64,000 nucleotides of DNA. It comes from Sphingomonas sp. CROZ-RG-20F-R02-07. GTDB taxonomy: Bacteria; Pseudomonadota; Alphaproteobacteria; Sphingomonadales; Sphingomonadaceae. The notes under the pieces were generated by a model that did no database searches, was not told the origin of the DNA, and saw nothing but the letters and a program-made list of their open reading frames with translations. Each line of letters begins with the position of its first letter. The first letter of the stretch is position 1. The position numbers and the translations under genes are program-made. Shown piece after piece: positions 26,351 to 35,941 of this stretch. The DNA is taken from positions 1 through 64,000 of the forward strand of contig NZ_JAKNQJ010000013.1 in NCBI RefSeq assembly GCF_022662335.1. Direction: 5' to 3'.

Positions 26351-26381
26351 GCGCTCGCCGCCCGGATCAGGCGGCGAGCGC
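26351..26381. terminator. Hairpin between convergent TonB receptor and glnD
   Basis: GCGCTCGCCGCC (26351-26362) pairs perfectly with GGCGGCGAGCGC (26370-26381) around a 7-base loop. The glnD stop codon lies in that loop. Position between convergent genes suggests a bidirectional terminator, though neither side has a U-run. Confidence 0.5.
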
Positions 26382-29114
26382 GGGCGGCGTGCCGGCGGCG
26401 GCCTCCAGCAGCCGTTTCTCCAGCGTCTTGAGCCGCGCCGGCGCGACGATCGGATCGCCGGTCAGGTCGGTCAGGTAGAAGGTGTCGACCGCGCGCTCGC
26501 CATAGGTGGCGACATGCGCCGAATGGATCGTGACCTTCGACTGGAACAGCGCGTTGGCGAGCTGGCTGAGCAGGGCGGGCCGGTCGCGGGCATTCACCTC
26601 GATCACCGTGAACCGGTTCGAGGCGCGGGGATCGATCAGCACGTTGGGCACGATGTCGAACGCCTCGGCGCGCTTGCGCGGCAGCGGCTTGGCGACGAGC
26701 CGGTCGGCGAGCTTGCCGCGATTGGCGAGTGCATCCGCGATCGCGGTCTTCAGCCGTTCGAGCTGCGCGGTGTCGTCGAACGGGCGGCCGACCGGATCCT
26801 GGACGAGGAAATTGTCGAGCGCCATGCCGTCGCGCGTGGTGTGGATCCGCGCATCGATGATGTTGCCCCCCGCGACATGGATGGCGCCCGCGATCCGGTA
26901 GAAGAGGCCGGGATGATCCGCGGCATGGATCGTCACCAGCGTCGCGCCGCGCTGCGGATAGACCTGCACGTCGATCGCGAGCGGCGCGTCGCCTGCGCGC
27001 GCCATGAATTGGGCATTGTGCACCAGCACGTCGTCCGGCTCGGCGACCCAATAGGGCTCGGGCAGGCGGTGGACGAGCGCGGCGAAGCGCTCGGGGTCCC
27101 AGCCCAGCGCCTGTGCGAGCGCGGCCTGTTTGGCGGCCACCCGTTCGCTGCGCCCGCGCTGCTTGTGCCCCAGCCGCAGCACCTCTTCGGCGGATTCGTA
27201 GAGATCGGCAAGAAGCTGGCGCTTCCACCCGTTCCACACGCCCGGGCCCACCGCGCGGATGTCGACGATGGTGAGCAGCAGCAGCAGCCGCAGCCGCTCG
27301 GGGCTCTGCACCACGTCGCAGAAATCGAGGATCGTCTTGAAATCCGACAGATCGCGTTTGAACGCCGTCGCCGACATCAGCAGGTGATGGCGCACCAGCC
27401 ATGACACGGTTTCCGTCTCGGCCGCGGTCAGGCCGAGCCGCGGGCAGAGCCGGCAGGCGACCTCCGCGCCCAGGATGGAATGATCGCCGCCCCGTCCCTT
27501 GGCGATGTCGTGGATCAGCACGGCGACGTAGAGTACCCGACGCGACACGATCTGGCCGAAGATGTCGGACGCGAGCGGATGATCGTCGCAGAGCAGCCCG
27601 CGCTCGATCCGGCTGAGCAGCCCGATGGCGCGGATCGTGTGCTCGTCCACGGTGTAATGATGGTACATGTCGAACTGCATCTGCGCCACGACGCGCCCGA
27701 AATCGGGCACGAAGCGGCCGAACACATCGGCCTCGTTCATCCAGCGCAGCACCGTTTCCGGATCGCGGGGGGATGCCAGCACGTCGAGGAACAGCGCGTT
27801 CGCGCGTGGATCGGTGCGGATCTCGTCGGCGAGTTTGGCATCGCGCGCGGCGGCGCGCATCGTGAGCGGGTGGATCTCCAGCTCGTAGCGGTCCGCCAGC
27901 GCGAACAGCTCGATCAGCCGGACGGGATCGGCGGCGAAGAAGCCGTCGTCGGGCAGGGCAAGGCGCCCGCGATCAAGTACGAACCCGTTCAGTCGCCCCG
28001 GCGCGCGTTGCCGGTGCGGCAGGCCGAAGCGCCGCCCGCGGCTGGCAAATTTCTCGTCCAGATGCGCGAGGAACACGCCCGTCAGATTCCCAACGGCGCG
28101 CGCCTGCAGGAAATAATATTGCATGAACCGCTCGACCTTCGACTTGCCCGGCCGATCGGAGAAGCGCATCCGATCGGCGATCTCGCGCTGCATGTCGAAG
28201 GTCAGCCGATCCTCGGCCCGCCCGGACAGCGCGTGGAGGTGGCAGCGCACCGCCCAGAGGAAATTGTCGGCGCGGTGGAACAGGCGATATTCGGCCTTGG
28301 TCAGCAGCCCGGTTTCGACGAGCTGCGCGGCGCGCTGCACGTCATAGATATATTTCCCGATCCAGAACAGCGCGTGCAGGTCGCGCAGGCCGCCCTTGCC
28401 CTCCTTCACATTTGGTTCTACGACATAGCGGCTGTCGCCCATCTTGCGATGGCGCACGTCGCGCTCCGCCAGCTTGTCGGCGATGAACTTGCCGGCGGTG
28501 TCGGCCTGCACCTCCGCCTTGAAGCGACGTGCGGCGTCCGCATAGAGATCGCGGTCGCCCCAGACGTAGCGCGCCTCCAGCAGCGCGGTGCGCACCGTGA
28601 TGTCGGCCTTCGCCTGACGGATCATCTCGTCCAGCGACCGGCTGGAATGGCCGATCTTCAGCCCCAGATCCCACAGCGTGTAGAGCAACGACTCGATCAC
28701 CTGCTCGGCCCAGGGCGTCTGCTTGCCGGGGGTGAGAAAGCCGATGTCGACATCCGAATGCGGCGCCATCTCGCCGCGGCCATAGCCACCCACCGCGATC
28801 AGCGTCAGCCGCTCGCCGCGCGTGGGATTGGCGAGTGGATGGAGACGGGCCAGCGTGAAGTCGAGCGCGGCGCGCAGCAGCCGGTCGGTGAGATAGGCCT
28901 GCGCACCCGCGATCTCCAGCCCGCGCGAGGGATGTTCGATCAGCCGCCGCGCGATCTCGGCGCGGCCGGCGTCGAGCGCGGTCTTGAGCACCGGCACGGC
29001 GGCCCGGCGCAGCGCGACGCTACCCGGCGCATCCAGCGCGGCGAGCGTATCGGCCAGCGCGCGATGATCGACGATCGCGCGGCGGTTCGGGATCGGATCG
29101 AAACGAAGCGGCAT
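26367..29114 (-). CDS. glnD: [Protein-PII] uridylyltransferase / uridylyl-removing enzyme
   Basis: A 915-residue nitrogen sensor that uridylylates PII when glutamine is low and removes the group when it is high. Four parts are visible. The nucleotidyltransferase domain has GGYGRGEMAPHSDVDIG (metal Asp121 and Asp123). A helical linker follows. The HD domain is around LIHDIAKGRGGDHSILG. Two C-terminal ACT domains (TLVTIHAADHPGLFYRI and RFTVIEVNARDRPALLSQL) bind glutamine. Length is normal for alphaproteobacteria. The ATG at 29114 (MPLRFDPIPNRRAIVDHRAL) fits the family start. It converges on the TonB receptor gene; glnB or amtB are not in the window. Confidence 0.96.
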   Translation of the reverse strand: MPLRFDPIPNRRAIVDHRALADTLAALDAPGSVALRRAAVPVLKTALDAGRAEIARRLIEHPSRGLEIAGAQAYLTDRLLRAALDFTLARLHPLANPTRGERLTLIAVGGYGRGEMAPHSDVDIGFLTPGKQTPWAEQVIESLLYTLWDLGLKIGHSSRSLDEMIRQAKADITVRTALLEARYVWGDRDLYADAARRFKAEVQADTAGKFIADKLAERDVRHRKMGDSRYVVEPNVKEGKGGLRDLHALFWIGKYIYDVQRAAQLVETGLLTKAEYRLFHRADNFLWAVRCHLHALSGRAEDRLTFDMQREIADRMRFSDRPGKSKVERFMQYYFLQARAVGNLTGVFLAHLDEKFASRGRRFGLPHRQRAPGRLNGFVLDRGRLALPDDGFFAADPVRLIELFALADRYELEIHPLTMRAAARDAKLADEIRTDPRANALFLDVLASPRDPETVLRWMNEADVFGRFVPDFGRVVAQMQFDMYHHYTVDEHTIRAIGLLSRIERGLLCDDHPLASDIFGQIVSRRVLYVAVLIHDIAKGRGGDHSILGAEVACRLCPRLGLTAAETETVSWLVRHHLLMSATAFKRDLSDFKTILDFCDVVQSPERLRLLLLLTIVDIRAVGPGVWNGWKRQLLADLYESAEEVLRLGHKQRGRSERVAAKQAALAQALGWDPERFAALVHRLPEPYWVAEPDDVLVHNAQFMARAGDAPLAIDVQVYPQRGATLVTIHAADHPGLFYRIAGAIHVAGGNIIDARIHTTRDGMALDNFLVQDPVGRPFDDTAQLERLKTAIADALANRGKLADRLVAKPLPRKRAEAFDIVPNVLIDPRASNRFTVIEVNARDRPALLSQLANALFQSKVTIHSAHVATYGERAVDTFYLTDLTGDPIVAPARLKTLEKRLLEAAAGTPPALAA

Positions 29115-29158
29115 GGCCCTGCGATAGAGGCTCCCGCGCCCGGCGTCTAATCGCCCGG

Positions 29159-29314
29159 TCAGGCGGGCTGCGGATAGCCGCTCGCCCCGCGCACGCGTTC
29201 CGACAGCAACGCGATCGGCATCGCCATATGCGCGACGAGCGCGGTTTCGCCGCGCTGCTCCATCAGGTCGGATGCGCGCAGCATCAGGTCGAGCGCCTGA
29301 AGATAGGTGTCCAT
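29159..29314 (-). CDS. Small conserved-looking hypothetical protein
   Basis: A 51-residue protein, MDTYLQALDLMLRASDLMEQ and on to GASGYPQPA. It is largely helical, with no membrane segment, signal or cysteine. It sits in the same direction between mutS and glnD, 44 bases before glnD. I do not recognise it. Support comes from its clean frame, a helical amphipathic pattern unlike a shadow frame, and the tight fit between neighbours. The ribosome site is weak (AGGA ten bases upstream), and a start further out at 29386 cannot be excluded. Confidence 0.55.
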   Translation of the reverse strand: MDTYLQALDLMLRASDLMEQRGETALVAHMAMPIALLSERVRGASGYPQPA

Positions 29315-29425
29315 CGGCTTGCAATCCTGAAAGAGCGTCGGCGCGCGCCTTATCGGCGTCCTCCGACGCGTCAACGGCTTAACCACGATTATGTCTGCCC
29401 GTCACCCCGCAAGGCGATGGCGGGG

Positions 29426-32035
29426 TCATTCGTCCCGGGCGAGCGCGCTCAGACGGTACAGCGTGTCGAGCGCCTCGCGCGGGGTGAGGGCGTCGATATC
29501 CAGCGCTTCCACCTCGCGGCGGATCGCGTCGCATTCGGACTGCGCGCTCTCGACCGCCTGCGCCGCTGCGGCGAAGAGCGGCAGGTCGTCCAGCCCCGCC
29601 GCGAGGCCGCCCGTCTTGGCACGCCCCGCCTCCAGCTTGGCGAGCACCGCCTTGGCGCGGGCGACCGCCGTGGGCGGCATTCCCGCCAGCCGCGCGACCG
29701 CGATGCCATAGCTGCGATCGGCGGGCCCCTCGGCGAGTTCGTGGAGCAGCACCAGCTCGCCCTTCCATTCGCGCGCGCGGACGTGATGGAGCGACAGCGC
29801 GTCGCAGCGCTCGGCCAGCCGGGTCAGTTCGTGATAATGCGTCGCGAACAGGCAGCGGCAGCGATTGTTCTCATGGATCGCCTCGACCACCGCCCAGGCG
29901 ATCGCGAGCCCGTCATAGGTCGAGGTGCCGCGGCCGACCTCGTCCAGGATCACGAAGGATCTGGGCGTCGCCTGTGCGAGGATGGCCGCCGTTTCTACCA
30001 TCTCGACCATGAAGGTGGAGCGCCCGCGTGCGAGATTGTCCGACGCGCCGACACGACTGAACAGGCGATCGACCAGCCCCAGCGTCGCGCTGGCGGCCGG
30101 GACATAGCTGCCCGCCTGCGCCAGCACCGCGATGCAGGCGTTCTGCCGCAGGAAGGTCGATTTGCCGCCCATATTGGGTCCGGTGACGAGCCACAGCCGC
30201 GACGATTCGGACAGCGTACAGTCGTTCGCCACGAAACGCCCGCCGCTGCGCGCCACCGCCGCCTCCACGACCGGGTGGCGCCCGCCCGTGATGTCGAAAC
30301 AGGCGTGATCGACCAGAGCCGGGCGAGCCCAGCCGCCTTCGGTCGCCCGTTCGGCGAGGCCCGCGGCGACGTCGAGCCGGGCGAGCGCATCCGCGGTGGC
30401 GGCGATGCTCTCGCGGCTCGCCAGCGCGGCAGCGGCCAGATCCTCCAGATGCGCGGCCTCGGCGGCGAGCGCGTGCGCGCCGGCTTGCGCCACCCGCGCC
30501 GCCACGTCGTGGAGCGACGGCGTGTTGAAGCGCACCACGCCGGCCAGGGTCTGGCGGTGGGTAAAGCCGCTATCGGGCTTCATCAGCGCATCGGCGGCGC
30601 GCGCGGGTACCTCGACATGATAGCCGAGCACGCCGTTGTGGCGGATCTTGAGCACCGCGATGCCGGTGTTCGCGCGGAATTCGGCCTCGAGCGCCGCGAT
30701 CGCCCGCCGCCCACCCGCGCCGGTGTCACGCAGATCGTCGAGCGCCACGTCATAGCCGCCGGCGATATAGCCGCCGTCCGACGCGTCGATCGGCGGCGCG
30801 GGTACGAGCGCGCGTTTGAGCAGGTCGATCAGGCTGCCATGGCCGCGCAGCCGGGGGACGATCGATCGCAGCAGTGCCGGCGGTTCGGCGACCCCGTCCA
30901 GCCGCTCGCCCAGCGCCCAGGCGCCGTCCAGCCCATCGCGCAACTGGCCGAGATCGCGCGGCGAGCCGCGACCGGCGGCGATCCGCCCGATCGCGCGGCC
31001 GATATCCGGCAGCGTGCGCAGCGTCGTGCGCAGCCGCTCGCGCAGGCCCGCATCGTCGTGGAGATAGGTGACGAGATCGAGCCGCGCCTCGATCGCCGCC
31101 CGGTCCATCAGCGGCGCGCCGACGTCGCCACCGAGCATCCGCGCGCCCGCACCCGTCACGGTGCGGTCGACCGCATCCAGCAGGCTGCCCTTGCGCGTGC
31201 CGCCTACCGTGCAGGTCAGCTCCAGACTCTCGCGCGTCGCGGCGTCGATCGCCATCACCTCCGCCGTGCGTGCCGCGCGCGGGGGGCGGAGAAAGGGCAG
31301 CGCGCCCTTGGCGGTATGATCCAGATAGGCGACGAGCCCGCCGGCCGCCGACAGCGCAGCGCGGCCGAACTGGCCGAAGCCGTCGAGCGTCGCCACGCCG
31401 TACAGCCGCAACAGCCGTGCCTCGCCTTGGCCGCTGTCGAAATCGGCGCGCGGGCGAAGCGTGGTGGCACGGTCCGCGCCCATGCCGCCTTCGCTGGCGA
31501 TCACCTCCGCCGCACCCAGCCGAGCGAGTTCGGCGTCCAGGCCGCCGGCATCGGTCTCGACGATCTCGAACCGGCCGGTGGAAACGTCGGCGGCGGCGAT
31601 CGCCACGCCGCCCGCCGCTTCGCCGATCGCCACGCACCAATTGTCGGCGCGCGAATCGAGCAGCGCCTCCTCGGTCAGCGTGCCGGCGGTGACGACGCGC
31701 ACGATCGCGCGCGACACGAGCGTCTTGCCGGCGCGTTTCTTGGCCTCCGCCGGGCTTTCGGTCTGTTCGGCGATCGCGACGCGGTGGCCGGCCTTGATGA
31801 GCCGCTGGAGATAGGCGGTCGCGGCATGGACGGGCACGCCGCACATCGGGATCTTCTCGCCGTCATGTTCGCCGCGCGCGGTCAGCGCGATGTCGAGCAC
31901 GGCGGCGGCCACGCGGGCATCGTCGAAGAACAGTTCGAAGAAATCGCCCATCCGGTAGAACAGCAGGCAATCCTCGGCCTCGGCCTTCAACGCCAGATAC
32001 TGGGCCATCATCGGCGTGGGGGGAGGGGAGGCCAT
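29426..32035 (-). CDS. mutS: DNA mismatch repair protein MutS
   Basis: An 869-residue mismatch sensor. The N-terminal mismatch-binding domain has MMAQYLALKAEAEDCLLFYRMGDFFELFFDDA, including the Phe-x-Glu that probes the mismatch. Then come the connector, lever and clamp domains. The C-terminal ABC ATPase has Walker A GPNMGGKSTFLRQ near residue 615, the DNLARGRSTFMVEM signature, Walker B FVILDEVGRGTST and the ATHYHEL switch. Length is usual. The ATG at 32035 (MASPPPTPMMAQYL) is preferred; a TTG at 32068 or an ATG at 32011 are alternatives. It diverges from the malic enzyme gene across about 120 bases. Confidence 0.97.
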   Translation of the reverse strand: MASPPPTPMMAQYLALKAEAEDCLLFYRMGDFFELFFDDARVAAAVLDIALTARGEHDGEKIPMCGVPVHAATAYLQRLIKAGHRVAIAEQTESPAEAKKRAGKTLVSRAIVRVVTAGTLTEEALLDSRADNWCVAIGEAAGGVAIAAADVSTGRFEIVETDAGGLDAELARLGAAEVIASEGGMGADRATTLRPRADFDSGQGEARLLRLYGVATLDGFGQFGRAALSAAGGLVAYLDHTAKGALPFLRPPRAARTAEVMAIDAATRESLELTCTVGGTRKGSLLDAVDRTVTGAGARMLGGDVGAPLMDRAAIEARLDLVTYLHDDAGLRERLRTTLRTLPDIGRAIGRIAAGRGSPRDLGQLRDGLDGAWALGERLDGVAEPPALLRSIVPRLRGHGSLIDLLKRALVPAPPIDASDGGYIAGGYDVALDDLRDTGAGGRRAIAALEAEFRANTGIAVLKIRHNGVLGYHVEVPARAADALMKPDSGFTHRQTLAGVVRFNTPSLHDVAARVAQAGAHALAAEAAHLEDLAAAALASRESIAATADALARLDVAAGLAERATEGGWARPALVDHACFDITGGRHPVVEAAVARSGGRFVANDCTLSESSRLWLVTGPNMGGKSTFLRQNACIAVLAQAGSYVPAASATLGLVDRLFSRVGASDNLARGRSTFMVEMVETAAILAQATPRSFVILDEVGRGTSTYDGLAIAWAVVEAIHENNRCRCLFATHYHELTRLAERCDALSLHHVRAREWKGELVLLHELAEGPADRSYGIAVARLAGMPPTAVARAKAVLAKLEAGRAKTGGLAAGLDDLPLFAAAAQAVESAQSECDAIRREVEALDIDALTPREALDTLYRLSALARDE

Positions 32036-32157
32036 GCCCGCTGATACATCGCCCGCCCCGTCGTTCAACCCGCCACCGCCGCTACGGCTTCAGCAAGGGT
32101 GACGAAGCGGGGTGCGCGCCGTAAAGACCGTTCATCTCCCCAGCCGTGCGAGGCCCC

Positions 32158-34416
32158 ATGTCCGACGAAAACAACCTGCAATTCTCCGAACGCGAGGCGT
32201 TGCTGTTCCATTCGGAGGGCCGCCCCGGCAAGATCGAGATCATCGCATCCAAGCCGATGGCGACGCAACGCGACCTCGCGCTCGCCTATTCGCCGGGCGT
32301 TGCGGTGCCGGTGCGCGCGATCGCCGACGATCCCGCGACCGCCTATGATTACACCGCCAAGGGCAATCTGGTCGCGGTGATCTCGAACGGCACCGCGATC
32401 CTGGGCATGGGCAATCTCGGCGCGCTGGCGTCCAAGCCGGTGATGGAGGGCAAGGCCGTGCTCTTCAAGCGCTTCGCCGACGTCGATTCGATCGATATCG
32501 AGCTGAAGACGGAGGATGTCGATCGCTTCATCGACGCGGTCGAACTGATGGAGCCGAGCTTCGGCGGCATCAACCTCGAGGACATCAAGGCGCCCGAATG
32601 TTTCATCATCGAACAGTCGCTTCGCGAGCGGATGAACATCCCGGTCTTCCATGACGACCAGCACGGCACCGCGATCATCGTCGCCGCCGGGCTCATCAAC
32701 GCGTGCCGCCTGACGGGGCGGCGGCTCGACGAGATCCGGATGGTGGTGAACGGCGCGGGCGCGGCGGCGATCGCCTGTACCGAGCTCGTGAAGGCGATGG
32801 GCGTGCGCTCCGATCATGTCATCATGTGCGACAAGACGGGCGTGATCTATCAGGGCCGCGACGACGTGAACCAGTGGCAATCCGCGCATGCCGCCGCGAC
32901 CACGCGTCGCACCCTGACCGAAGCGCTCGAAGGCGCCGACGTGTTCCTGGGCCTGTCCGCAGGCGGTGCGCTCAAGCCCGAGATGGTCAAGGATATGGCC
33001 AAGGCACCGATCATCTTCGCGATGGCCAATCCCGAGCCCGAGATCCGCCCCGAACTCGCGATGGCCGCGCGGCCCGACGCGATCGTGGCGACGGGCCGTT
33101 CGGATTATCCGAACCAGGTCAACAACGTGCTCTGCTTTCCCTTCATCTTCCGCGGCGCGCTCGACGTGCGCGCGACGGGCATCAACGATGCGATGAAGAT
33201 CGCCGCCGCCAATGCCATCGCCGAACTGGCGCGCGAGCGCGTTCCCGAGGAGGTCGCGCTGGCTTATGGCGTCAGCCACAGCTTCGGCCCTGCCTATATC
33301 ATTCCCGCACCGTTCGATCCGCGGCTGATGGAGGTCGTGTCGATGGCGGTAGCCCGCGCGGCGATGGATTCGGGTGTGGCGACCAAGCCGATTCTCGACA
33401 TGGAGGCGTATCGCCAGTCGCTGCGCGCGCGCCTCAACCCCACGACATCGGTGCTGACGCTCGCCTATGAGGGTGCGCGCGCACATCCCAAGCGCGTGAT
33501 CTTCGCCGAGGGCGAGGAGGAGGTGGTGCTGCGCGCCGCGATCGCGTTCCGCGAGGGCGGCTATGGCACGCCCGTGCTGGTCGGCCGCGACGATGTGCCC
33601 GATCGGCTGCGCGCGCTGGGCGTCACCGATCCCGAGAGCTTCGAGCTGCACAACAGCCGCGTCTCGCCGCTGGTGCCGCGGATGGTCGATTTCCTCTACG
33701 CCCGACTGCAGCGCCGCGGCTATCTGCGCCGCGACTGCGAGCGGATGGTGAACCAGGATCGCAACATCTTCGGCGCGCTGCTGCTGCAGCTCGGCGAAGG
33801 CGATGCGATGATAACCGGCATCACGCGCACCTATGCCGAGACGATGCGCCAGATCAAACGCGTGATCGACCCGGTGCGCGGCAAGGCGCCGTTCGGTATC
33901 CACCTGCTGGTGGGGCAGAGCCACACCGTCTTCATCGCCGACACCGCGATCAACGAGCGGCCGAGCGCCGAGGAACTCGCCGATTTCGCCGAGCAGACCG
34001 CCGCGGTCGCACGCCGAATGGGCCACGAGCCGCGCGTCGCGTTCCTCAGCTATTCCAACTTCGGCAACCCCAAGGGCTTCTGGGTCGACAATGTGCGCGA
34101 TGCGGTGGGTGTGCTGGACGGGCGCCGCGTGAGCTTCGAATATGACGGCGAGATGGCGCCGGACGTGGCGCTGAATCCCAAGCAGCTCGCCAACTACCCG
34201 TTCGCGCGGCTGTCGGGGCCCGCCAACGTGCTCATCATGCCCGGCCTCCAGTCGGCGCATATCTCGGCCAAGCTGCTGCGCGAATTGGGCGGCGATTCGG
34301 TGATCGGGCCGATGCTGATCGGCATGGAAAAGCCCGTCCAGGTCGCGCCGATGACCAGCACGGCGAGCGAGCTGGTGACGCTCGCGGTGCTCGCCGCGGG
34401 AGGGATTGCGCGGTGA
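32158..34416 (+). CDS. maeB: NADP-dependent malic enzyme with phosphotransacetylase-like domain
   Basis: A 752-residue two-domain enzyme. It decarboxylates malate to pyruvate with NADP, linking the TCA cycle to gluconeogenic or lipogenic metabolism. The N-terminal malic enzyme domain (1 to about 425) has LALAYSPGVAVPV, GNGTAILGMGNLGALA-type loops, IPVFHDDQHGTAI and the Rossmann segment VVNGAGAAAIA. The C-terminal domain (about 430-752) resembles phosphotransacetylase (VIFAEGEEEVVLRAA, MKRVIDPVRG-type region, FARLSGPANVLIMPGLQSAHI) but is generally thought regulatory in MaeB-type enzymes. The ATG at 32158 begins MSDENNLQFSEREALLFH. The gene is followed by a toxin-antitoxin pair. Confidence 0.95.
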   Translation: MSDENNLQFSEREALLFHSEGRPGKIEIIASKPMATQRDLALAYSPGVAVPVRAIADDPATAYDYTAKGNLVAVISNGTAILGMGNLGALASKPVMEGKAVLFKRFADVDSIDIELKTEDVDRFIDAVELMEPSFGGINLEDIKAPECFIIEQSLRERMNIPVFHDDQHGTAIIVAAGLINACRLTGRRLDEIRMVVNGAGAAAIACTELVKAMGVRSDHVIMCDKTGVIYQGRDDVNQWQSAHAAATTRRTLTEALEGADVFLGLSAGGALKPEMVKDMAKAPIIFAMANPEPEIRPELAMAARPDAIVATGRSDYPNQVNNVLCFPFIFRGALDVRATGINDAMKIAAANAIAELARERVPEEVALAYGVSHSFGPAYIIPAPFDPRLMEVVSMAVARAAMDSGVATKPILDMEAYRQSLRARLNPTTSVLTLAYEGARAHPKRVIFAEGEEEVVLRAAIAFREGGYGTPVLVGRDDVPDRLRALGVTDPESFELHNSRVSPLVPRMVDFLYARLQRRGYLRRDCERMVNQDRNIFGALLLQLGEGDAMITGITRTYAETMRQIKRVIDPVRGKAPFGIHLLVGQSHTVFIADTAINERPSAEELADFAEQTAAVARRMGHEPRVAFLSYSNFGNPKGFWVDNVRDAVGVLDGRRVSFEYDGEMAPDVALNPKQLANYPFARLSGPANVLIMPGLQSAHISAKLLRELGGDSVIGPMLIGMEKPVQVAPMTSTASELVTLAVLAAGGIAR

Positions 34417-34433
34417 CGGCCACGGGTCCATAT

Positions 34434-34707
<274 letters not shown>

Positions 34708-34708
<1 letters not shown>

Positions 34709-35139
34709 TGCCGCTTTATCCCGATACGTCGATCCTCGTCAGCGCGTACACCGAAGAACTATATTCGGAGATTGCGGAGAATTGGCTTCGTTCCTCGGCC
34801 GATGAAGAGATGATGGCCAGTCTCTGGTGTGAAATGGAGATGGCGTCGGCGCTGGGAGCCAAGACGCGGGCTGGCATCATCGCTCCTGCCGAACGGCAGC
34901 GGCTGTTGATGATCGTGCGCAGTCTGCTGCGCGACAGTATGACTCTGATTTCAGTCGAACCACGGCATTTCGCGTTGGCTGCGGACTTGCTCGCCCGCAG
35001 TACGAAGCCGCTGCGTGCTGCGGACGGCTTGCACTTGGCGATCGCCGCCGATGCGGGTGCCACGCTGTGGACGCTCGACGGCCCGATGGCAGCGGCCGGG
35101 CAGGCGCTTGGTCTCGACGTGCGCCTGCTCGCCCGCTGA
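34708..35139 (+). CDS. PIN-domain ribonuclease toxin (VapC-like)
   Basis: A 143-residue PIN-domain protein. The acidic residues that bind the metal can be placed at Asp6 (YPDTSILVSAY), Glu42 or Glu44 (LWCEMEMASAL), Asp106 (LRAADGLHLAIA) and Asp124 (WTLDGPM). PIN toxins cut tRNA or rRNA and stop growth when not bound by their antitoxin. Its ATG shares one base with the antitoxin stop, so antitoxin is always made first. The pair sits between maeB and a convergent SDR gene, which ends four bases away. Local codon use is slightly less GC-biased than its neighbours, compatible with a mobile gene pair. Confidence 0.92.
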
Positions 35140-35142
35140 CCC

Positions 35143-35931
35143 TCACGCGTCGATACTTGTCCCCAGCGCCGCGTTCACCAGGCCCCCATCGACGGTGATC
35201 GTGTCGCCCACCACATAATCGCCCGCGCGGCTCGCCAGGAAGATCGCGGTGCCGGCCATATCCTCGTCCACGCCGATGCGCTTGGCGGGGATGCCCTTGG
35301 CGATCGTCTCGCCATGGTCGCGCGCGGCCTTGTTCATCTCGCTGGCAAACGCGCCGGGGGCGATCGAGGTGACGTTGATCGAATCCTGCACCAGCCGCGC
35401 CGCCATCCGCTTGGTGAGGTAGATCAATGCCGATTTGGAGGCGTGATAGCTGTACGTCTCCCACGGGTTCAGCCGCTGGCCGTCGATCGAGGTGATGTTG
35501 ATGACCTTGGCCGGGCGTTCGCGCGACGCCGCCGCCTTCAGCGGCGCGTAGAGCGCCTGCGTCAGGAAGAAAGGCGATTTGACGTTCAGGTCCATCACCT
35601 TGTCCCAGCCGATCTCGGGAAAATTCTCGAACGGCTCGCCCCAGGCCGCGCCCGCATTGTTGACCAGGATGTCGAGCCCGTCCTCCACCGCCGCGAATTG
35701 CTCGGCCAGTGCCTTGCAGCCGGCGACGCTCGAGACGTCCTGGGGCAGGGGGATGCAGTTGGGTCCGAGCTGCGCGGCGGTTTCCTCGCAGGCGGCGGCC
35801 TTGCGCGACGAGATATAGACCTTCGCGCCCTGCGCGATGAAGCCCGCCGCGATCATCTTGCCGATCCCGCGCGAACCGCCGGTGACGAGCGCGACCCGGC
35901 CGTCGAGGCGGAAGAGGTTGGTCGTGTCCAT
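35143..35931 (-). CDS. SDR-family oxidoreductase
   Basis: A 262-residue classical short-chain dehydrogenase. TGGSRGIG at 17-24 binds the cofactor. NNAG follows, then the catalytic Ser in INITSIDGQ, the Tyr and Lys in SYHASKSALIYL, and TITVDGG near the end. Members of this type reduce or oxidise steroids, polyols or 3-oxoacyl groups. The acyl-CoA dehydrogenase gene just upstream (stop 11 bases before this start) suggests a role in acyl-CoA or fatty acid breakdown, but the substrate cannot be told. The ATG at 35931 is followed by the family start RLDGRVALVTGG. Confidence 0.88.
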   Translation of the reverse strand: MDTTNLFRLDGRVALVTGGSRGIGKMIAAGFIAQGAKVYISSRKAAACEETAAQLGPNCIPLPQDVSSVAGCKALAEQFAAVEDGLDILVNNAGAAWGEPFENFPEIGWDKVMDLNVKSPFFLTQALYAPLKAAASRERPAKVINITSIDGQRLNPWETYSYHASKSALIYLTKRMAARLVQDSINVTSIAPGAFASEMNKAARDHGETIAKGIPAKRIGVDEDMAGTAIFLASRAGDYVVGDTITVDGGLVNAALGTSIDA

Positions 35932-35941
35932 GATTGCTCCT